Positions 1-6,843 of a DNA stretch of 64,000 bases are shown here, in pieces (within the stretch, counting starts at the first letter, position 1; each line of letters begins with the position of its first letter). The stretch spans positions 1 to 64,000 of the forward strand of contig JAFXFN010000011.1 of the NCBI GenBank assembly GCA_017520505.1, given 5' to 3'. The notes under the pieces were generated by a model. The model was not told the DNA's origin. It saw only the letters and a list, made by a program, of their open reading frames with translations, and did not search any database. The DNA comes from Clostridia bacterium (GTDB lineage: Bacteria > Bacillota > Clostridia > Oscillospirales > CAG-272). Made by a program: the position numbers and the translations under genes.

Positions 1-38
1 AAACCGTCGCGAGAGTTCAAATCTCTCCTTCTCCGCCA
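1..38 (+). tRNA. tRNA-Ser, 3' part only (cut by window start)
   Basis: The sequence shows a T arm (GAGAG, loop TTCAAAT, CTCTC at 11-27), a 7-nt acceptor strand CTTCTCC at 28-34, discriminator G35 and encoded CCA at 36-38. The missing 5' acceptor would read GGAGAAG, and the CGTCGC just before the T arm looks like the end of a long variable arm. Both are usual for clostridial tRNA-Ser. The anticodon lies outside the window, so the isoacceptor is unknown. Confidence 0.75.
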
Positions 39-40
39 AC

Positions 41-80
41 AAAAAAGGAACTTTTGTCTATCAAAAGTTCCTTTTTTGTT
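41..80 (+). terminator. Rho-independent terminator after tRNA-Ser
   Basis: A perfect 16-bp stem (41-56 with 62-77) has a 5-nt loop TCTAT and a T-rich 3' arm. It shares the CTTTTGTCTA core with the two 58-bp repeats at 1075 and 1571, so it may be a relative of those repeats as well as the tRNA terminator. Confidence 0.8.
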
Positions 81-83
81 TAT

Positions 84-265
84 CCAAGCCGCAGGCTTGG
101 CATATCATCGCCGCGCGAAGCGTGGTGCATATCATCAGCCCCTACGGGGCTGTATCTCATCACGCGCCAGCGTGCATTTTGCCTGCGGCTTGATGATATG
201 CAATGCTTCGCATTGATGATATACCGCAACAAGTTGCGAATGATATACACGCCTTCGGCATGATT
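84..265. repeat. Hairpin mosaic A with GATGATAT-type spacers
   Basis: A run of short perfect or near-perfect hairpins: 84-90/94-100, 111-116/120-125, 138-142/146-150, 161-165/170-174, 201-206/210-215, 225-230/233-238 and 251-253/257-259. Most loops are 2-4 nt. Spacers in the left half read CATATCATC and those in the right half read GATGATATGC or TGATATAC, so the two halves are inverted copies and could also pair long-range. The array ends about 25 bp before the promoter of the four-helix-bundle gene. Function unknown. Confidence 0.8.
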
Positions 266-289
266 GGGATGCGAGTTGGTGGAAAGCTC

Positions 290-318
290 TTGAATTGCCT
301 TGCAAGATATGATATAAT
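290..318 (+). promoter_or_regulatory. Promoter of the first four-helix-bundle gene
   Basis: TTGAAT at 290-295, a 17-bp spacer, TATAAT at 313-318. It lies directly right of hairpin mosaic A. Confidence 0.75.
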
Positions 319-340
319 ACCCTCGAAAGGGAGTGATTGT

Positions 341-688
341 ATGGCTAAAAACTATTTATTGATCTATTCGGAGCAACTTGCGACCGATATAGAATTACTT
401 TGTCAAAATATAAAAGCTCCTTCCAACACTCTTTTTCAAATTCGCAAGAGTTCAAGTAGTGTGTACGCAAATATTCGGGAAGCAAATTACGGACAGAGCA
501 AGGCGGATATGCTTTCAAAATTTGAAATAGCTCTCAAAGAATGTAGTGAAACCGAAGGCTGGCTACAATTGTTGTTCAACACAAATGGTATTGACGAAGA
601 AACATATAAAAACTACAGAAATCTTTGTGGGCGTATCAGACGAATGTTGATTGCGAGTTGTAAAACGCTGAAGGAAAATGAGAAATGA
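341..688 (+). CDS. Four-helix-bundle protein (S23/Avd-like, TIGR02436 type), copy 1
   Basis: A 115-residue all-helical protein. It has the family hallmarks Q-I-x-K-S-x-S-S-V-x-A-N-I-x-E-A in the first half, S-K-F-E-I-A-L-K-E in the middle and an R-R-M-L-I-A-S-C-K tail. Relatives are encoded in 23S rRNA intervening sequences or act as Avd accessory proteins in diversity-generating retroelements; no reverse transcriptase or template repeat is visible here. The ATG at 341 has AAGGGAG upstream; the longer open frame from 203 runs through the hairpin mosaic and is rejected. Its stop overlaps the next gene by ATGA (685-688), so the two are probably translationally coupled. It is clearly related to 1859-2212 but diverged. 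Molecular role unknown. Confidence 0.88.
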   Translation: MAKNYLLIYSEQLATDIELLCQNIKAPSNTLFQIRKSSSSVYANIREANYGQSKADMLSKFEIALKECSETEGWLQLLFNTNGIDEETYKNYRNLCGRIRRMLIASCKTLKENEK

Positions 689-1005
689 ACAATACAAAAT
701 GGACAGAGATATTCAAAGAATTTTATTATGGCATTGAATGTGCAGAGGATGAAAATTTAAGTAACATACTAATTCCATGGACAACCAAAACGACAAATGG
801 CTATATATACTCTGATACGACATGGACGCATTTTGGCGTTGGTATGGGAAATTCAAAGGAGATAGAATGGTTAAAAATTGATTTAACTCCTATAAACACA
901 GAAATTGTGCTTGATATTTTGAAAAAAATTCATGTTCCCGGTGAGGTATTCGACGATTGTGTTTATGTATACGGTTATCGAACAGATGTTGACTACATAA
1001 AATAA
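685..1005 (+). CDS. Small hypothetical cargo protein coupled to the four-helix-bundle gene
   Basis: A 106-residue soluble, acidic protein rich in Trp and Tyr, with no signal peptide or membrane segment. I cannot assign it to a family with confidence. It starts inside the stop codon of the four-helix-bundle gene (ATGA). The equivalent position in the third cassette holds an unrelated membrane protein, so this slot looks variable. Downstream, TTGGACACCTTTT occurs twice (about 1018 and 1050) before the 58-bp repeat. Confidence 0.65.
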   Translation: MNNTKWTEIFKEFYYGIECAEDENLSNILIPWTTKTTNGYIYSDTTWTHFGVGMGNSKEIEWLKIDLTPINTEIVLDILKKIHVPGEVFDDCVYVYGYRTDVDYIK

Positions 1006-1074
1006 TATACAATTCATTTGGACACCTTTTGTTCGCAATTACCCCTGCTTGGACACCTTTTATCACGTTTAAGG

Positions 1075-1132
1075 CAACAAAAAACGCACTTTTGTCTACC
1101 GACAAAGGTGCGTTTTTTGAATGATGTTTGCC
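1075..1132 (+). repeat. 58-bp repeat, copy 1 (contains a terminator-like hairpin)
   Basis: By eye this is identical to 1571-1628. It contains a strong stem (AACGCACTTTTGTC with GACAAAGGTGCGTT, one G-T pair) and a T run, so it can act as a terminator. Its right end (AATGATGTTTGCC) is already the first spacer of the hairpin mosaic, tying terminator and mosaic into one repeated module. Confidence 0.85.
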
Positions 1133-1177
1133 TGTCACGCAAATGATGTTGGCTACGCCAATGATGACGGCTACGCC
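1119..1177. repeat. Hairpin mosaic B (short, one-sided)
   Basis: Three AATGATG spacers (about 1120, 1141 and 1160) separate short palindromes such as GGCTACGCC. Only the ATGATG orientation is present, so this looks like half of mosaics A and C. The 19-bp stretch ending GACGGCTACGCCT is repeated in mosaic C. Its last palindrome abuts the -35 box of the next gene. Confidence 0.7.
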
Positions 1178-1206
1178 TTGATTTGTTTACAAAAGTGTGG
1201 TATAAT
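1178..1206 (+). promoter_or_regulatory. Promoter of the DUF2695-like gene
   Basis: TTGATT at 1178-1183, a 17-bp spacer, TATAAT at 1201-1206. The -35 box directly follows the last palindrome of mosaic B. Confidence 0.75.
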
Positions 1207-1243
1207 ATGACTGATAAACCAGAATATTACGGAGGTTAGTAAT

Positions 1244-1474
1244 ATGGCAGACTACATTCTCTCTGAAGAAAATGTGCAAAAATTATTTGCATATTTGGAA
1301 GATCAATTGGATGCTTGTGGTTGTGATAACACTCTGCGCTGCACAGAACAATGGCTTAAAGACAATATTTCATCGGAACTGCATGAAAGTGTAATTGCCG
1401 AAATTACTGATATGGGTGGCTATTGCGACTGCGAAGTATTGCTCAATTGCTATGAAGATTGTGATATAGAATAA
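1244..1474 (+). CDS. DUF2695-like small protein
   Basis: A 76-residue acidic protein with motifs CDNTLRCTEQWL and GGYCDCEVLLNCYED, which match my recollection of the DUF2695 family (function unknown). Several Cys residues (C-G-C and C-D-C) suggest metal binding, which is inference. GGAGG at 1231-1235 lies 8 nt before the ATG. It is the single gene of the second cassette and has no four-helix-bundle partner. About 40 bp of AT-rich sequence separates it from the 52-bp repeat. Confidence 0.75.
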   Translation: MADYILSEENVQKLFAYLEDQLDACGCDNTLRCTEQWLKDNISSELHESVIAEITDMGGYCDCEVLLNCYEDCDIE

Positions 1475-1516
1475 GTAATTTTCAAATTTCCGTAATAAAT
1501 ACACAAGCGAAAATCG

Positions 1517-1568
1517 CGCACCTTTTTTGCGTTTTTACCTACACCTACGCACCGTTTGTGCGTTTCTT
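1517..1568 (+). repeat. 52-bp direct repeat, copy 1
   Basis: It matches 2467-2518 with two mismatches by eye. It contains small inverted stretches (GCACCGTTTGTGC). The two copies bracket the third cassette (58-bp repeat, mosaic C, four-helix-bundle gene and membrane gene), about 950 bp apart. Confidence 0.85.
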
Positions 1569-1570
1569 CG

Positions 1571-1628
1571 CAACAAAAAACGCACTTTTGTCTACCGACA
1601 AAGGTGCGTTTTTTGAATGATGTTTGCC
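1571..1628 (+). repeat. 58-bp repeat, copy 2 (terminator-like)
   Basis: Appears identical to 1075-1132. It sits directly between the 52-bp repeat and mosaic C. Confidence 0.85.
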
Positions 1629-1808
1629 AAAGTTCGCTTTGCGAACTTTGCGGCAAAATGATGACGGCTACGCCTAATGATGTTTGCTGCGCGAATGATG
1701 CGTGGCTTCGCCACATTTTATGGCAAACATCGCATCATTGCGGAACGAAGTGGAGCAACATCATATTTGCGAAGCAAATGCATCATATCGCCGTAGGTGA
1801 TGCATCAT
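1614..1808. repeat. Hairpin mosaic C with ATGATG/CATCAT spacers
   Basis: Clear hairpins are 1629-1637/1641-1649 (loop TTT), 1702-1706/1710-1714 (loop TTC) and 1766-1770/1774-1778 (loop GAA), plus weaker ones such as CGCC-GTA-GGTG. Spacers on the left are AATGATG; on the right they are CATCAT, the inverse order to mosaic A. The left GATGTTTGCC can also pair with GGCAAACATC near 1722-1731. The array runs straight into the TTGACA of the next promoter. Confidence 0.8.
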
Positions 1809-1837
1809 TTGACAAGCATATGAATTTATGATATAAT
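1809..1837 (+). promoter_or_regulatory. Consensus promoter of the second four-helix-bundle gene
   Basis: TTGACA at 1809-1814, a 17-bp spacer, TATAAT at 1832-1837, directly joined to mosaic C. Confidence 0.85.
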
Positions 1838-1858
1838 ATTGGAAAAGGAGGTGCGACT

Positions 1859-2212
1859 ATGAAAGAAAATAAACTCGTCGAACTTTCAATGGATTTCTCC
1901 GTTGATATCATAAACCTTGTTAAATATCTGAAAGCAAACCACGAAACGATTATATCCAATCAAATCGGCAGAAGCGGCACCTCTATTGGAGCGAATATCC
2001 ACGAAGCACAATATGCGCAAGGAACAAAGGATTTCATTTCTAAATTTGAAATTGCCCTTAAAGAAGCAAGTGAAACAGGATATTGGCTTGAATTGCTTTA
2101 TCGCACAAAATATATTGACGAACAAACCTTTAAAGCTCTTTCTTCAAAATGTACCTCGTTGCGAGTTATGCTGATTGTATCTTGTAAAACTGCAAAGGAG
2201 AACTCCAAATGA
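1859..2212 (+). CDS. Four-helix-bundle protein (S23/Avd-like, TIGR02436 type), copy 2
   Basis: A 117-residue helical protein with the family signature R-S-G-T-S-I-G-A-N-I-H-E-A, S-K-F-E-I-A-L-K-E-A-S-E-T and a terminal L-R-V-M-L-I-V-S-C-K-T. AAGGAGG lies about 6 nt before the ATG. It overlaps the following membrane protein gene by ATGA (2209-2212), exactly as copy 1 overlaps its own neighbour. The conserved partner with changing cargo suggests the four-helix-bundle protein is the cassette's constant part. Function is unknown; the best comparisons are rRNA intervening-sequence proteins and retroelement Avd proteins. Confidence 0.9.
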   Translation: MKENKLVELSMDFSVDIINLVKYLKANHETIISNQIGRSGTSIGANIHEAQYAQGTKDFISKFEIALKEASETGYWLELLYRTKYIDEQTFKALSSKCTSLRVMLIVSCKTAKENSK

Positions 2213-2448
2213 AAAAGAAAAATAAAAACACAAAGACGGGGTTGTTGTCCTTATTTCTTCAAATTCTCGTAGTTCTTTTTATAGGCTTTTGTATTTGTAG
2301 CGTTTGGGGTACTGTTATCCGCTGTATATTCAACGGATTTGATGATTTTTTACTTAAAATCATTGACCTGCCCTATTTACTTTACTTGTTTTTTTCGCTG
2401 ATCATATCGTTAATTCTAATTTTCGTAATACGCCAAAAAGCAAAATAG
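2209..2448 (+). CDS. Small two-helix membrane protein (cassette cargo)
   Basis: A 79-residue protein with a Lys/Asn/Thr-rich N-terminus, a first hydrophobic segment at about residues 12-40, a short loop containing Phe-Asp-Asp, a second segment at about 48-73 and a basic tail. No family recognised. It is coupled by ATGA to the upstream four-helix-bundle gene. It could be a toxin-like or immunity-like peptide, but nothing in the sequence proves this. Confidence 0.6.
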   Translation: MKKKNKNTKTGLLSLFLQILVVLFIGFCICSVWGTVIRCIFNGFDDFLLKIIDLPYLLYLFFSLIISLILIFVIRQKAK

Positions 2449-2466
2449 TGCAAATTTTAATATTTA

Positions 2467-2518
2467 CGCACCTTTTTTGCGTTTTTACCTACGCTTACGC
2501 ACCGTTTGTGCGTTTCTT
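2467..2518 (+). repeat. 52-bp direct repeat, copy 2 (right edge of island)
   Basis: Partner of 1517-1568. Here it is not followed by the 58-bp repeat or a mosaic. It may be an empty or terminal cassette boundary. Confidence 0.85.
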
Positions 2519-2592
2519 TGAACCAAAACCGTGAAAGTTCGAATTCATACGCAAAACTGTCTAAAATATCTTTTTTTTGTAGCTATAGCCAT

Positions 2593-2635
2593 AAAAAGCA
2601 CACATTTGTTATCATGACAATGTGTGCTTTTTCTC
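2593..2635. terminator. Terminator hairpin
   Basis: AAAAAGCACACA (2593-2604) pairs with TGTGTGCTTTTT (2621-2632). T-rich on both strands, so possibly bidirectional. Confidence 0.7.
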
Positions 2636-2727
2636 ATTATGACAAATTACGTATTTACAAATGATATAGAAAAATAGTACAGATACGATATGTTTATCAA
2701 ATCACGCATTAAACTTTAAACACACCC

Positions 2728-2756
2728 TTGAACTTTCTGTTTGGGTAGTGTAGAAT
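2728..2756 (+). promoter_or_regulatory. Possible promoter of the decayed locus
   Basis: TTGAAC at 2728-2733, a 17-bp gap, TAGAAT at 2751-2756. Nothing else is recognised in 2636-2838. Confidence 0.45.
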
Positions 2757-2838
2757 TATATGTGAATATTTATATCAATTTACAAAACACGTAAATAAAA
2801 TTATTTAAAAATAAAAACTGATTAGGGGCTTTTGTTTA

Positions 2839-3042
2839 ATGCCAAAAATTATTTGTAAAATCGCCGATATAGTTACAGCAGTGCCTTCTTCCGGCGGCTT
2901 TTATCTGCATTCTTCGGCTGTGGAGCTTGACGGTAGAGCTTATCTTTTCTCAGGCAAAAGCGGTGTAGGGAAATCGACTCATACACGTCTTTGGCAATAG
3001 CTTTTCGGCGACGGTTGGCGCTTTGCAACACACAAAAACGGT
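2839..3042 (+). pseudogene. HPr-kinase-like / PEPCK-like P-loop protein, 5' remnant
   Basis: The ATG at 2839 opens a frame with a short beta-rich stretch, then F-S-G-K-S-G-V-G-K-S-T-H, a classic P-loop followed by the T-H-x-x-L-W of HPr-kinase-like proteins found in PqqD-type peptide-modification clusters. A TAG at 2998-3000 ends it after 53 codons. The frame continues with L-F-G-D-G-W, so the stop is a mutation. The rest of the gene is missing: within about 15 codons the sequence becomes a nucleotidyltransferase fragment, so a deletion fused the two genes. Confidence 0.7.
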
Positions 3043-3653
3043 TTTTGTTATGCGATGTCGGGAAGAGATGAATTTATATTTGTGTTTTCCCATTTTGTCA
3101 AGCATTACCGTGACAGCGGTATAGGTTGCCGCCACGTTACCGATCTGTGGGTTTTAGCCTGCTCGATGATGACAGCCGAGAGTATATTTCAGGTGAGCTT
3201 AAAAAGCTTCATCTTGACCGTTTTTACGAAAATATGATAAGAGTTATTAAAAATTGGTTTGAGGATGGTGAGCCTGACGACATCACAGAGCGTATAACCC
3301 GATTTATATTTGACAGCGGAAATTGGGGAAGTGCAGGTACTCACGCATTGGCACGAGAGGTGCAAAACTCCGATACAAGCGAACCTGAAAAAATGCGTAC
3401 AAGAATGCTTTTGAAGGATATATTTCCGCCAATAGAGTGAATAAAGGGTGAGCATCCTATCCTTGAAAAACTGCCGATTGTCTTGCCGTTCGTCTGGATA
3501 TGGAGGCTTATAAGGATAGTTTTATTCCGCAGAATCAGCGTACGCCGTTCTTTAAAAAGGGCATCTGTGCTCGATAAAGATGCGGTAAGAAATTTTCAAA
3601 ACAATCTTGAAGCAGTAGGCCTTGAAGTCAATACAAAGGCTGATTTGAAATAA
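3043..3653 (+). pseudogene. Nucleotidyltransferase family (PF14907-like), frameshifted 3' remnant
   Basis: Three pieces in two frames together give the C-terminal half of an NTP_transf_5-like protein. The first contains M-S-G-R-D-E-F then H-F-V-K-H-Y-R-D-S-G-I-G (about 3055-3155). After a frameshift near 3150-3165 comes D-D-D-S-R-E-Y-I-S-G-E-L-K-K-L to an in-frame TGA at 3438-3440. Continuation beyond the TGA in the same frame encodes H-P-I-L-E-K-L-P-I-V-L-P and ends at TAA 3651-3653. The TGA is one change from CGA. This family often neighbours HPr-kinase-like and PqqD genes, fitting the fragment to the left. Clearly non-functional. Confidence 0.75.
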
Positions 3654-3658
3654 AATAA

Positions 3659-3699
3659 GGGTAACCTGTACTATCATACGTACAAGTTACCCTGTTTTT
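3659..3699. terminator. Bidirectional terminator
   Basis: GGGTAACCTGTAC (3659-3671) pairs with GTACAAGTTACCC (3680-3692) with one mismatch, followed by TGTTTTTA on the plus strand. It probably ends the 3709-5001 gene on the minus strand. Confidence 0.75.
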
Positions 3700-3708
3700 A
3701 TGCGATTT

Positions 3709-5001
3709 TTAGGAAGCCTTTATAGCAATATCGGTCATAGATGTATTTGCTCTGTATGACCATACACCGAAGTAACCGTCTTTGTTGACTACTGCGGAGC
3801 CTGAATATACGATTCTGTTGTTATGATCTCTTACAACAGCCTGGTCGTATTCCTCACTCAAATGTATACTGCAGATCATATATCTGTTGCCGTCTGATGA
3901 GTCCATATAATACTTTATAACATCGCCTGCATCAACAACAACGAGCTTGTGAGCTGTGGAGAAATCCTCGGGGAGTGTAACGAATGACGGTCTGTAGTTC
4001 CAGGAATATCTGTCGCCGCCTCTGCCGAAGAACAACGATGCCTGCTTTGTTCCGTTGAAAGCAAGATAAATACCGCCGGGATCTCTTGCAGTCTTACGTT
4101 TGTCTGTGATTCTTACACCGACGAAGGAAGCCTCTGTAGGCTCTGTTGAGCCTGCGATCTCACTTGTTGATTTAAGGTTCAAATGGAATTCGTACTGGCT
4201 GTATTCTTTTCCGGGTTCGTATTTGTGGCTGAGAGCAAGTGTGCCTTCCTTTGATGGCTGTTCGAATATAACTGTGGAATTTTCTGCAATAACAGCCTTG
4301 TCTTCAGCCGGAGCTGTGTAAATATCAAGCATTGCGGGATTAGGCATCTTTGCGGGGTTAGGTCTGTAAGCACGTACAAAATTGCCTATCGGTTCAGTAA
4401 AGGGCTGAGGACCTTTTGTGCCGTTGATTCTCTCGTTTGAGCCGCCGTCATATCTTTGGTTCAAGCCTGCACACATAAATACGTGTCCGGGGTTACCCTT
4501 TGAGTCGGGGTTTACAAATACGATGTCGCCTGCTTTGACGTTTCTCGTGCTTTCGATAAGCTCAAAATCGTGCTCTTCGAAATATCTGTAAAGGTTAAGA
4601 CCGTGACGGTAATCCTGATCGATAAATCCTGCACGGAAAAGTATCCACGATACCATTCTGTCGCAAGCAACGATTCTTTCCTTGGAGTTTATTGCTTCCT
4701 TTACATTGAGTGTACGCCAGTTGATTGCGGGGTTTATTTCCGCATCGCCGTATATAAAGTTGTTGTCACGTATGAAGTCGGCGATGACCTTGCCCTCTGT
4801 CATAAGTCTTTCTACAAGCTCCTCGTATGTAGGGGGAGTCCACTCATCAACAACCGTATTATTTTCTTCGGTTGTAGGCGATGTTTCTTCTGTTGCAGTA
4901 TCTGTGCCTGACGGTGCGGTGGTGTCAGTATTGTTTCCTGCACAAGAAAACATTGACAGAGCACATATCAAGCAAAGCGTGCGTAATAATAATTTTTTCA
5001 T
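3709..5001 (-). CDS. Secreted lipoprotein with NlpC/P60- or CHAP-like domain, paralogue 1
   Basis: 430 residues. It has an N-terminal signal ending M-F-S-C with lipidated Cys20, then a Thr/Glu-rich linker to about residue 55. A papain-like domain covers about 57-215, with likely catalytic Cys113 in V-A-C-D-R-M-V-S-W and His173 in G-N-P-G-H-V-F-M-C-A-G. A C-terminal beta-rich, lectin/LamG-like domain covers about 250-430 and ends with F-G-V-W-S. AAAGGA lies 9 nt before the ATG. It is one of five tandem minus-strand paralogues, each with its own promoter and usually its own terminator. Substrate unknown; peptidoglycan or a surface peptide is plausible. The catalytic assignment rests on motif resemblance only. 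Confidence 0.75.
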   Translation of the reverse strand: MKKLLLRTLCLICALSMFSCAGNNTDTTAPSGTDTATEETSPTTEENNTVVDEWTPPTYEELVERLMTEGKVIADFIRDNNFIYGDAEINPAINWRTLNVKEAINSKERIVACDRMVSWILFRAGFIDQDYRHGLNLYRYFEEHDFELIESTRNVKAGDIVFVNPDSKGNPGHVFMCAGLNQRYDGGSNERINGTKGPQPFTEPIGNFVRAYRPNPAKMPNPAMLDIYTAPAEDKAVIAENSTVIFEQPSKEGTLALSHKYEPGKEYSQYEFHLNLKSTSEIAGSTEPTEASFVGVRITDKRKTARDPGGIYLAFNGTKQASLFFGRGGDRYSWNYRPSFVTLPEDFSTAHKLVVVDAGDVIKYYMDSSDGNRYMICSIHLSEEYDQAVVRDHNNRIVYSGSAVVNKDGYFGVWSYRANTSMTDIAIKAS

Positions 5002-5044
5002 TATGTGTCATCCTTTGTGTTTTATTGGGTGATACCCTGAAAAA

Positions 5045-5073
5045 ATTATATACTATATAAAAAACTATGTCAA
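5045..5073 (-). promoter_or_regulatory. Promoter of paralogue 1
   Basis: On the minus strand, TTGACA (5073-5068), a 17-bp spacer, TATAAT (5050-5045). Confidence 0.8.
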
Positions 5074-5111
5074 TAACAATGTTTAAATAATTTTTAACAT
5101 AAGTGTATGTA

Positions 5112-5144
5112 AAAACGGTCACATCATTAAGATGTGACCGTTTT
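5112..5144 (-). terminator. Terminator of paralogue 2
   Basis: A perfect 14-bp stem (5112-5125 with 5131-5144), followed by a T run on the minus strand. Confidence 0.85.
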
Positions 5145-5150
5145 ATAAGC

Positions 5151-6434
5151 TTAAGAAGCCTTGAGTGCAATGTCGGTAGTGGTTGTATTTGCCTTGTATG
5201 ACCACACACCGAAATAGCCGTCGTCATTGACTATAGCGGAGCCTGAATAAACGATGTTTCCGTCGTGGTCACGAACGACCGCCTGGTCGTATTCCGCACT
5301 CAGACCGATTGAGCATATGAGATATTCTTCGCCATTTTTTAAATACATATAGCATTTGATGACGTCACCTGTATCAACAACAGCTATTTTGTGAGCTGAT
5401 GAGAAGTTTTCGGGAAGTGTGATGACAGAGGGGGTTTCATACCAGTTGTATCTGGCTTCATCGCGTCCGAAGTAAAGACCTGCTTTGTTTGTACCGTTGA
5501 GGGAAAGGAATATACCGCCTGCATCTCTTGCGTTCTTGCGCTTGCTCGGAAGTCTTATGCCTACAAATGATGCTTCGCTTATCTCATCAGAACCCGATTT
5601 TTCACTTGTCGATGTGAGTGACAAATGAAGCTCATACTGACTGTATTCTTTTCCGGGGGCATAAAGATGATCGATAGCAAGTGTGCCTTCTGTTTTGCCC
5701 TGCTCATATATTACGGTTGAATTCTGACTTACGGATGCAACATTATCCCCGGCAACATCGTAGATCTTCAGCATGGAGGGATTGGGCATTTTTGCGGGAT
5801 TCGGTCTGTAAGCATAAACGAAGTTGTTTACAGGCTCAGAAAACGGCTGAGAGCCTTTTAAGCCGTTGATTCTTTCGTTAGAGCCGCCGTCATATCTTTT
5901 GTTAGGGCCTGCGCACATAAATACGTGCAGGGGATTGCCGTTTGCATCGGGGTTAACGAAAACAAGGTCACCCGCCTGAAGAGATCTTGTGCTGTCTATT
6001 CTTTGAAAATCGTGTTCTTCAAAATATTTGATAAGATCGATTCCGTGACGGTAATCCTGATCGATAAATCCGCCTCTGAAAAGTATCCACGATACCATTC
6101 TGTCGCAAGCAACGATTCTTTCGTTGGTATCGATCGCTGTTTCAGGGTCGAGTGTGCGCCAGTTGATAGCGGGGTTTATCTGTGCATCGCCGTATACGAA
6201 GTGGTTTTCACGAATGAAATCAGCAATGACCTTGCCCTCGACCATAAGCTTTTCAACCATTTCCTCGTATGTAGGGGGAGTCCATTCGACAACGTTGGGG
6301 GATTCGGATTCCGTAACGGCATCTGTTTCGGTGCCGCTTACTTGTCCGTTTGTTGTATCTGCGTCGTTTCCTCCGCAGGAAAGCATAAAAACAGCGCACA
6401 GTAAGCAAAGCGCTCGCAATAATAATTTTTTCAT
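5151..6434 (-). CDS. Secreted lipoprotein with NlpC/P60- or CHAP-like domain, paralogue 2
   Basis: About 427 residues, closest to paralogue 1. The signal ends M-L-S-C-G-G. The Cys motif V-A-C-D-R-M-V-S-W and the His motif N-P-L-H-V-F-M-C-A-G are kept, as is the C-terminal beta domain with V-V-R-D-H-D-G and Y-F-G-V-W-S. I chose the second ATG (6434): it gives AAAGGA a 9-nt spacing, as in paralogue 1, while the ATG at 6440 would leave only 3 nt. The mobile element at 6534 lies just upstream of its promoter. Confidence 0.75.
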   Translation of the reverse strand: MKKLLLRALCLLCAVFMLSCGGNDADTTNGQVSGTETDAVTESESPNVVEWTPPTYEEMVEKLMVEGKVIADFIRENHFVYGDAQINPAINWRTLDPETAIDTNERIVACDRMVSWILFRGGFIDQDYRHGIDLIKYFEEHDFQRIDSTRSLQAGDLVFVNPDANGNPLHVFMCAGPNKRYDGGSNERINGLKGSQPFSEPVNNFVYAYRPNPAKMPNPSMLKIYDVAGDNVASVSQNSTVIYEQGKTEGTLAIDHLYAPGKEYSQYELHLSLTSTSEKSGSDEISEASFVGIRLPSKRKNARDAGGIFLSLNGTNKAGLYFGRDEARYNWYETPSVITLPENFSSAHKIAVVDTGDVIKCYMYLKNGEEYLICSIGLSAEYDQAVVRDHDGNIVYSGSAIVNDDGYFGVWSYKANTTTTDIALKAS

Positions 6435-6476
6435 TTGCATATATCCTTTATCTGAAATTTGGGGATACCCAAGAAG

Positions 6477-6506
6477 ATTATATACTACTTCATATCATTT
6501 TGTCAA
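6477..6506 (-). promoter_or_regulatory. Promoter of paralogue 2
   Basis: On the minus strand, TTGACA (6506-6501), an 18-bp spacer, TATAAT (6482-6477). The element's left inverted repeat begins 28 bp further upstream. Confidence 0.7.
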
Positions 6507-6843
6507 TAATAAATATTTAAATTTACCATATACAAAACGTGATGCCGAAAAGACTCCTTCTCATAAGGATGTTTACTCGCAGGGACGACCATTGTGTCGC
6601 CCCTGCAAACAAATTACGGCAGAGATGTTGTTTTCTCTGCCGATTTGTGTTATAATGGAATCGTAACGTAGGGCGGGGGCTTGCTCCCGTAATGAACGCC
6701 TTGAATCGAAAAAGGCGGCGGGAGTAACCCCCCGTCCTGCAAATGGGTATGGACTTTGCCCGACGTGTTTGTAAAACAAAGGCGAAACCGGCGATAAAAC
6801 AGAACGATAAATAAGAAGTTGGTGGAGGTTTTGATAAAAAGAA

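Noticed and set aside
54-263. 69-codon frame across mosaic A
   Set aside because: It consists of translated hairpins and spacers and has no ribosome binding site.
84-1808. CRISPR-like array
   Set aside because: Repeated pieces are short (8-10 bp) spacers between palindromes of differing sequence and length; there are no uniform repeats of 24-37 bp and no cas genes.
41-2212. Diversity-generating retroelement
   Set aside because: An Avd-like protein is present, but no reverse transcriptase, template repeat or variable-repeat target gene is seen.
84-2518. Integron cassette array with attC sites
   Set aside because: Cassette layout is similar, but I see no attC R'' and R' boxes and no integrase, and genes carry their own promoters.
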